From Candidatus Woesebacteria bacterium (lineage in GTDB: Bacteria > Patescibacteriota > Microgenomatia > UBA1400 > UBA1396): DNA of 34,879 bases. The stretch covers positions 1 through 34,879 of the forward strand of contig JAJOJK010000011.1 in NCBI GenBank assembly GCA_021208605.1, written 5' to 3'. The position numbers and the translations under genes are program-made. The notes under the pieces are model-generated. The model was not told the origin of the DNA. It was given only the letters and a program-made list of their open reading frames with translations, and made no database searches. Shown here piece by piece: positions 32,939-34,879 of this stretch (the stretch's first letter is position 1; each line of letters begins with the position of its first letter).

Positions 32939-33652
32939 TTATGGTTGTTGGTACAACCGTGTTAACAGAATATCAAACTGCTGGGACCAAGACAGCGGCG
33001 TGCTGCCGCTCTTGATGGCTCGTTCAATATCATACAAAGTATGAAGGTTTTGCGTGATTTCTGCAACTGTGAACTTTTGTGCTTGAGAACGAAGCTTGTT
33101 CTGGGCAAATGGCGGGGCAGCTACTTTGGCTCCCGTTTTCGCGGCGAGGAGGAGGCGGAATTGTCGGGCCACGAGTGAATGAAGTCCCCACTCTGAACCG
33201 TCTTCTAGAGCCTGGCGATAGAGCGCAAATGTCTCATGAATGGGTTTGACTTTTATGGCTTCCAGGAAGTCGAATAAAACGGCGGGCAAGCTAAACTCGC
33301 GCACTTGCCATGGTTTGGAAAAGAGCTTCTTTTTGGCGGGAGTGAGTTTACCCTGGATGATAACGAGCACATCGTCGGCGGAGTTGAGAACTTGTTCTAG
33401 GTACACGGTCAGCGTTTTGCTGCTGCGGATTTTTTCCAGATTGTTGATGCGTAACAGACGCGCGGCTCCAAACAGGCTCGTGGTACCGAGGAGCTCGGTG
33501 AACTCACCTGCGCTAATGCTGTTGAGGTCGATGGTGACAATGTCTTTGCCCTGTTCTTGTGCTGCGGTGAGGATGGTTTGCTCGAAACGCGAGCGCTGAA
33601 GTTCGTCCTCGCCATGAAGGACCTGTCTGAGTGGAGATACGGACGCGGGCAT
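32939..33652 (-). CDS. holA: DNA polymerase III delta subunit family protein
   Basis: Clamp-loader wrench that opens the sliding clamp. The family start is SPLRQVLHGEDELQRSRFEQTIL; then SAGEFTELLGTTSLFGAARLLRINNLEK, VLVIIQGKLTPAKKKLFS, and a C-terminal collar domain (LHTLYDIERAIKSGSTPLSWSQQFDILLTRL). From ATG 33652 it is 237 aa, shorter than the usual 330-340, mainly in the middle. The in-frame Met at 33778 would overlap the divergent gene and is rejected. First gene of the - strand block; holB is third after it. Confidence 0.83.
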   Translation of the reverse strand: MPASVSPLRQVLHGEDELQRSRFEQTILTAAQEQGKDIVTIDLNSISAGEFTELLGTTSLFGAARLLRINNLEKIRSSKTLTVYLEQVLNSADDVLVIIQGKLTPAKKKLFSKPWQVREFSLPAVLFDFLEAIKVKPIHETFALYRQALEDGSEWGLHSLVARQFRLLLAAKTGAKVAAPPFAQNKLRSQAQKFTVAEITQNLHTLYDIERAIKSGSTPLSWSQQFDILLTRLYQQP

Positions 33653-33688
33653 AGTGGCATTGTAGCGCTCACAGGTTTGGTTTTCAGC

Positions 33689-33694
33689 TAGAAT
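33689..33694 (+). promoter_or_regulatory. -10 hexamer TAGAAT of the 33.7-kb gene
   Basis: TAGAAT ends 6 nt before ATG 33701; no Shine-Dalgarno. Confidence 0.45.
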
Positions 33695-33700
33695 ATATGT

Positions 33701-34400
33701 ATGCCGATTTATCGCCACGAAAAAAACGGAGCCCATATTGTTGATTCTGACAGAAAGATTCTGCGCTTCGTGAGCCAACTATTCACGACACGAATGAGCA
33801 AAATTGACTTTTTAACGTCTATTTATGAGAGTATTCCTCAAGTACAAGATGATGATATGAATACACAGGTCATACATCGCTTTTTAACGGATGTTGTCTG
33901 GAGAGTCAGTCGGGAAAATTGGGAGTACGAAAAACTCTATGATTTTCGACAGAAGTTTTTTCCGTTAGTAAAAGAATACTATCCACAAATATTTTCACAC
34001 AGAGAGTTTATGCGGGCGTTTTCGGCGTATTTGGAGGCAATGACCGAGTACCCAATAGAAGAATCTTTACGAGGAATGCGGATTCGAGAATATGTTCGTC
34101 GCCGTTCTATTCAAAAAAAAAGCCAAGAGGAATCTGCAAGTTGTACAGCAGCAAATATCGCAAATCGAATCGGCAGAAATGCTCAATAACTATGGCACCT
34201 GGTCAGCTCGAATTGTAGAGGTACTTCCAGATGAAGATGGAGCGTGGACGGGTGTTAGGTACGAAATTAATGGAAGAATGTTTTACATGGAAGCCCTTTC
34301 GAGTGAGTTACCAGATTTGCAACCGAACGAGGTTGTGTTGATTACCGTTTCAAATGTAAAAGGCCAACCTATCGTGACCGCGATCGAAAAACAAGAATGA
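33701..34400 (+). CDS. Hypothetical protein, about 232 aa after correcting one frameshift
   Basis: Not recognised. The first frame (MPIYRHEKNGAHIVDSDRK... LRGMRIREYVRRRSIQKK) is a charged, helical protein with many aromatic residues. It runs into nine A (34113-34121) and then into unlikely sequence (Ser/Cys/Ala/Asn). One base further on the frame continues as AKRNLQVVQQQISQIESAEMLNNYGTWSARIVEVLPDEDGAW, a coiled-coil-like segment and then a small beta-rich domain (VRYEINGRMFYMEALSSELP, EVVLITVSNVKGQPIVTAI). Losing one A joins them. Alternatively they are two overlapping genes, the second from ATG 34092. TAGAAT 6 nt upstream supports the first start. Confidence 0.55.
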
Positions 34401-34406
34401 TACAAT
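34401..34406 (+). promoter_or_regulatory. -10 hexamer TACAAT of the MazG-like gene
   Basis: TACAAT, directly after the TGA of the previous gene, 8 nt before ATG 34415. Confidence 0.45.
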
Positions 34407-34414
34407 ACTCCCCT

Positions 34415-34810
34415 ATGGCCGACCAGACTTCTACCGCCAAAAAACCATCCGCAATCAGTATTTCCGAGAATGTGACGCTTGAGGAATTGATCAGTGACTA
34501 CCGCGACATTCATATGATGCTGAATGCGCAGTGGCCGATCGAGTCCGACAACGAGCGCGTCTTTGCCCGCACCATGAAGCTGATGGAAGAGCTCGGTGAG
34601 TTGTCGAATGAAATTTTGTCCAAGATGGGTTTGCAGCGTCAGGCGAAAGTCGATGCGTTTGAGCAGCATCATTTGGAAGATGAATTTGCTGATGTACTTG
34701 GTTCTCTTCTCTTGCTTGGTATTGAGATGGATATTGATGTGGCGGAAGTCATGCGCCGTAAGATTGAGTTTACTTTGGAGCGGTTGCAACAGGAATTTGA
34801 ATCGCAGTGA
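34415..34810 (+). CDS. MazG-like nucleotide pyrophosphohydrolase
   Basis: All-alpha NTP pyrophosphatase of the MazG/PRA-PH class, which splits nucleoside triphosphates to monophosphate and PPi. The metal-binding motif is of the ExxE-(12-28)-ExxD kind: MKLMEELGELSNEILSKMG, then HHLEDEFADVLGSLLLLGIEMDID, with Glu/Asp in the expected helix positions. At about 131 aa it is a single-domain form. ATG 34415 is chosen because TACAAT lies 8 nt upstream; the frame's earlier codon at 34397 overlaps that promoter. The natural substrate is unknown; house-cleaning or phosphoribosyl-nucleotide roles are possible. Confidence 0.82.
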   Translation: MADQTSTAKKPSAISISENVTLEELISDYRDIHMMLNAQWPIESDNERVFARTMKLMEELGELSNEILSKMGLQRQAKVDAFEQHHLEDEFADVLGSLLLLGIEMDIDVAEVMRRKIEFTLERLQQEFESQ

Positions 34811-34824
34811 GGAGACACCCCTAG

Positions 34825-34840
34825 GCCTATAACAATAGGC
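34825..34840 (+). terminator. Hairpin after the MazG-like gene
   Basis: GCCTAT (34825-34830), loop AACA, ATAGGC (34835-34840), 14 nt after the stop; a weak T-run (TGTTTTG) follows only 10 nt later. Confidence 0.4.
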
Positions 34841-34879
34841 GCTTCAGGCGTGTTTTGACTTCATTTGTTTGAATAATCC

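Overview
The window reads as a stretch of a streamlined bacterial chromosome, most likely from the Candidate Phyla Radiation (Patescibacteria). The grounds are short versions of core proteins (release factor 1, delta-prime, a compact YebC), small intergenic gaps, a ProS of the archaeal/eukaryote-like type, bifunctional PGI/PMI, Gmad2 and DUF5666-like envelope proteins, and many lineage-specific hypotheticals. TGA is used as a normal stop (lspA and yebC end in TGA) and an RF1-type factor is present, so the standard bacterial code applies. The exact phylum cannot be read from the sequence.

Left part (1-20.5 kb), mostly on the + strand: proS (5' partial), rpsU, ybeY, an opposite-strand rpmE, prfA and envelope-protein block, a metallo-beta-lactamase-fold protein, dnaB, tRNA-Leu(CAA), then lgt / DksA-like / lspA / RluD-type synthase in an overlapping operon. 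Further on lie a hypothetical pair, queA and tgt (queuosine in tRNA) on either side of a Gmad2 protein, a LytR_C-domain protein, a TPR protein, and yebC with a polytopic membrane protein.

Middle (20.5-21.8 kb), about 1.25 kb without a credible gene and the most unusual part: a 104-bp element with perfect 21-bp inverted arms; five tandem hairpin-plus-T-run units with a 37-39 bp period; three copies of an AGCCTGGTG repeat; an AT-rich stretch with three CCTATA(T)AAT boxes; and a 28-bp dif-like palindrome with a TGTATA centre, about 390 bp upstream of a XerC/D-type tyrosine recombinase gene. A near-identical half-site sits in the recombinase promoter region and a 15-base match to one half of the site lies at 15.9 kb. 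Transcription switches from mainly + to wholly - just beyond it. I infer a chromosome-dimer-resolution and terminus region with one adjacent Xer gene; an origin is the main alternative.

Right part (22.7-33.7 kb) is a nearly gap-free - strand block in the order of transcription holA, phosphomannomutase/phosphoglucomutase, PGI/PMI, holB, gyrB, hypothetical, ppa, gyrA, hypothetical. It joins replication and topology functions to sugar-phosphate and pyrophosphate metabolism. The window ends with a + strand hypothetical and a MazG-like protein.

Two patterns cover the window. First, many lead genes have a -10 hexamer ending 5-11 nt before the ATG and no Shine-Dalgarno, which points to leaderless mRNAs, whereas many operon-internal genes have AGGAG-like sites. 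Second, five genes (proS, the RluD-type gene, gyrA, holB and the 33.7-kb gene) carry seven single-base indels, all at short homopolymers. This looks more like uncorrected consensus errors than gene decay.
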